64,000 nt of DNA from Roseiarcus sp963758335 (GTDB lineage: Bacteria > Pseudomonadota > Alphaproteobacteria > Rhizobiales > Beijerinckiaceae). The position numbers and the translations under genes were made by a program. The stretch spans positions 434,001 to 498,000 of the forward strand of contig CAVWVF010000004.1 in assembly GCA_963758335.1 (NCBI GenBank), read 5' to 3'. The notes beneath the pieces are model-generated. The model worked only from the letters and a program-made list of their open reading frames with translations. It did not search any database and had not been told where the DNA came from. This document shows positions 62,415-64,000 of this stretch, piece after piece; within the stretch, counting starts at the first letter, position 1; the number at the start of each line of letters is the position of its first letter.

Positions 62415-64000
62415 TCATATCGGCAGCTTGCTCGGCCGCCCGCGGTGATACCAGAACGCGATCATCATCCGCGTCATCGTCACCGCAGTTACGATCGAGG
62501 TCACGATGCCGAGGCCGAGCGAGACCGCGAAGCCACGCACCGCGCCCGACCCGAAAAGATAGAGGATGAGCGCCGCCACGAACATCGTCACGTTGGAGTC
62601 GACGATCGTGGCGAAGGCGCGCTTGAAGCCGGCGTCGAGGGCGGAGATTACCGAGCGGCCGAGATGCGCCTCTTCGCGAATGCGCTCGTAGATCAGCACG
62701 TTCGAATCGACCGCCATGCCGATGGTGAACACGATGCCGGCGATGCCGGGCAGGGTCAGCGTCGCTCCGAGCAGCACCATCGAGGCGAAGATCAAGAGGA
62801 TGTGCACGGCGAGCGCTAGATCGGCGAACATGCCGAAAATGCCGTAGGTCGCGATCATGTAGATGACGACCAGAATGGCGCCGACATAGGCCGCGCGCTT
62901 GCCGGCGTCGATCGAATCCTGTCCGAGGCCTGGTCCAACCGTGCGCTCCTCGACCACGGTGAGCTTGGCGGGCAACGCGCCCGCCCGCAAAAGGATGGCG
63001 AGGCTGCTCGCTTCGTCCAGGGTGAAATTGCCGGTGATCTGGCCCGTGCCCCCGGTGATCGGCGAGCGGATGACCGGGGCCGAAATGACCTTCCCGTCCA
63101 ACACGATGGCGAAAGGCCGGCCGACGTTTTCCGACGTGACCTGGCCGAACTTCTGCGCGCCGCGCAGATTGAAGCGGAAGGTCACGTCGGGCTCGCCGGT
63201 CTGCTGGTCGAAGCTCTGCTGGGCGTCGACCAGATCCGCGCCGTCGACCATGATGCGCTTCTGCACCGTGATCGTTCCGCCGCCTTTTTGCATCGGCAGC
63301 GTCTCGACTTCGTTCGGCGGATCGCCCGGGTCGGCGACGAGCTGGAAGTCGAGCTTGGCGGTCTGGCCGATGATCTGCTTGAGCTTCGTCGTGTCCTGGA
63401 GGCCCGGCACCTCGATCAGAACGCGGTTGGCACCCTGCTGCTCGACCACGGTTTCCTTCGTCCCCATGGCGTTGATTCGCCGGTTCAAGACCTCGATCGA
63501 CTGCCCCACCGCGTGTCGCACCTTGTCGGCGATGGCGGCGTCGGACAGCGTCAGCTGCACGCCGCTGTCGGTTTCGCTGACATCGAGGGTCCGGCCGTTG
63601 CCGCCGGCCAAGGGACCGCCGATCGGCTGGCTCAGCGACTGGAGGAGCGCGTAAGCCTCGCGCTCGGCCGGATCCGCAATGCGGACGAGAACGCCGCGGG
63701 CCTGGGTGGCGATGCCGCCGGACAGCCCGATCTTGCCGTCACGCAGCTTCTGGCGCACATCGTCGCGCAGGGCCTCGACCTGGGACTTCATCACCGAGGC
63801 TTCGTCGACCTGCATCAGCATATAGGCGCCGCCCTGGAGATCGAGGCCGAGCACGATCTGACGCATCGGGATGAATCCGGGCAGCCGGGCAGCGAACGAG
63901 TCGACGGCGCCGGTCGGCATGAAGCTCGGGACGACGAGCAGGATCGCCGCCGCCACGAGCGCAAGAACGGAAACCAATTTCCAAGGGGCGAAACGGAGCA
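62415..64000 (-). CDS. secD: protein translocase subunit SecD (5' end at the window edge)
   Basis: About 528 aa visible: LRFAPWKLVSVLALVAAAIL, RQIVLGLDLQGGAYMLMQVD (the D1 box), periplasmic domain ANRVLIEVPGLQDTTKLKQI, GRPFAIVLDGKVISAPVIRS, and the C-terminal membrane half DAGKRAAYVGAILVVIYMIA ... FTIGMAVDSNVLIYERIREE. The last two bases of the window read TG on the minus strand, followed by CTC CGT TTC. The ATG is therefore evidently completed by the next base to the right. 31 bp separates it from secF. Confidence 0.95.
   Translation of the reverse strand, partial: LRFAPWKLVSVLALVAAAILLVVPSFMPTGAVDSFAARLPGFIPMRQIVLGLDLQGGAYMLMQVDEASVMKSQVEALRDDVRQKLRDGKIGLSGGIATQARGVLVRIADPAEREAYALLQSLSQPIGGPLAGGNGRTLDVSETDSGVQLTLSDAAIADKVRHAVGQSIEVLNRRINAMGTKETVVEQQGANRVLIEVPGLQDTTKLKQIIGQTAKLDFQLVADPGDPPNEVETLPMQKGGGTITVQKRIMVDGADLVDAQQSFDQQTGEPDVTFRFNLRGAQKFGQVTSENVGRPFAIVLDGKVISAPVIRSPITGGTGQITGNFTLDEASSLAILLRAGALPAKLTVVEERTVGPGLGQDSIDAGKRAAYVGAILVVIYMIATYGIFGMFADLALAVHILLIFASMVLLGATLTLPGIAGIVFTIGMAVDSNVLIYERIREEAHLGRSVISALDAGFKRAFATIVDSNVTMFVAALILYLFGSGAVRGFAVSLGLGIVTSIVTAVTMTRMMIAFWYHRGRPSKLPI

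Overview
High-GC chromosome from an alphaproteobacterium, most likely Hyphomicrobiales (Beijerinckiaceae/Methylocystaceae-like). This is an inference from the mogA, proA, rpsD and secDF proteins, the DUF1127 gene, and a secD-secF-Mth938-squalene/phytoene synthase order typical of the group. The window is a patchwork: short islands of core genes in a heavily transposon-ridden, pseudogene-rich background.

Layout. 1-2.1 kb: a DUF900 lipoprotein hydrolase killed by an in-frame TAG, and a DUF937 protein. 2.3-4.9 kb: an unfamiliar multicopy element (about 500-aa wHTH-ended protein) fused to an IS66 transposase tail, then IS remnants. 5.1-7.7 kb: a wrecked exopolysaccharide/exosortase locus (sugar transferase with an 8-bp duplication, scrambled pieces of the 2.7-kb element, exosortase C-terminus). 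7.7-9.7 kb: intact mogA and proA. 9.9-26.6 kb: an IS graveyard (ISNCY-like, two IS630, IS1182, integrase+IS91, IS110, IS66 split by IS1634, an intact IS5/IS4-like element, an IS1595 with passengers). 26.6-32.3 kb: small unknown genes, a decayed vapBC copy, a duplicated prfC 5' end, intact prfC, and dispersed repeats. 32.3-35.3 kb: remains of an alternative complex III operon (actA-B-C-D) fused to a CHAD domain. 35.4-39.9 kb: an IS1634-like element split by an intact IS21 with a clear 8-bp target duplication. 40-47.8 kb: intact vapBC, a broken aldehyde dehydrogenase, an AbiEii-like nucleotidyltransferase with a small partner, a LysR regulator, an MttB-family methyltransferase with a frameshift, and manC. 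47.8-49.3 kb: DUF1127 and rpsD. 49.5-60 kb: two intact single-ORF IS66-like elements with perfect 8-bp target duplications, a pentapeptide-repeat membrane protein split by a two-copy miniature element carrying a CHAT-domain piece, an intact IS256, and fragments of habB-like, ndh, DoxX, DUF2852 and PadR genes. 60.1-64 kb: the squalene/phytoene synthase, Mth938, secF and secD operon on the minus strand; secD runs off the right edge.

How it works together. Housekeeping functions (RF3, ProA, MogA, S4, SecDF, ManC) read intact. Respiratory (alternative complex III, NDH-2), surface polysaccharide/exosortase and one-carbon/methylamine-type genes carry frameshifts, truncations or fusions. The single-base shifts could in part be sequencing errors. 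The larger deletions, duplications, nested insertions and target-site duplications cannot be. The most novel structure is the 795-bp unit at 52859-53653: two 227/228-bp direct copies of an inverted-repeat-ended element around a CHAT-domain fragment, flanked by a 9-bp target duplication. Removing the unit and one duplicate restores the pentapeptide gene exactly in frame.
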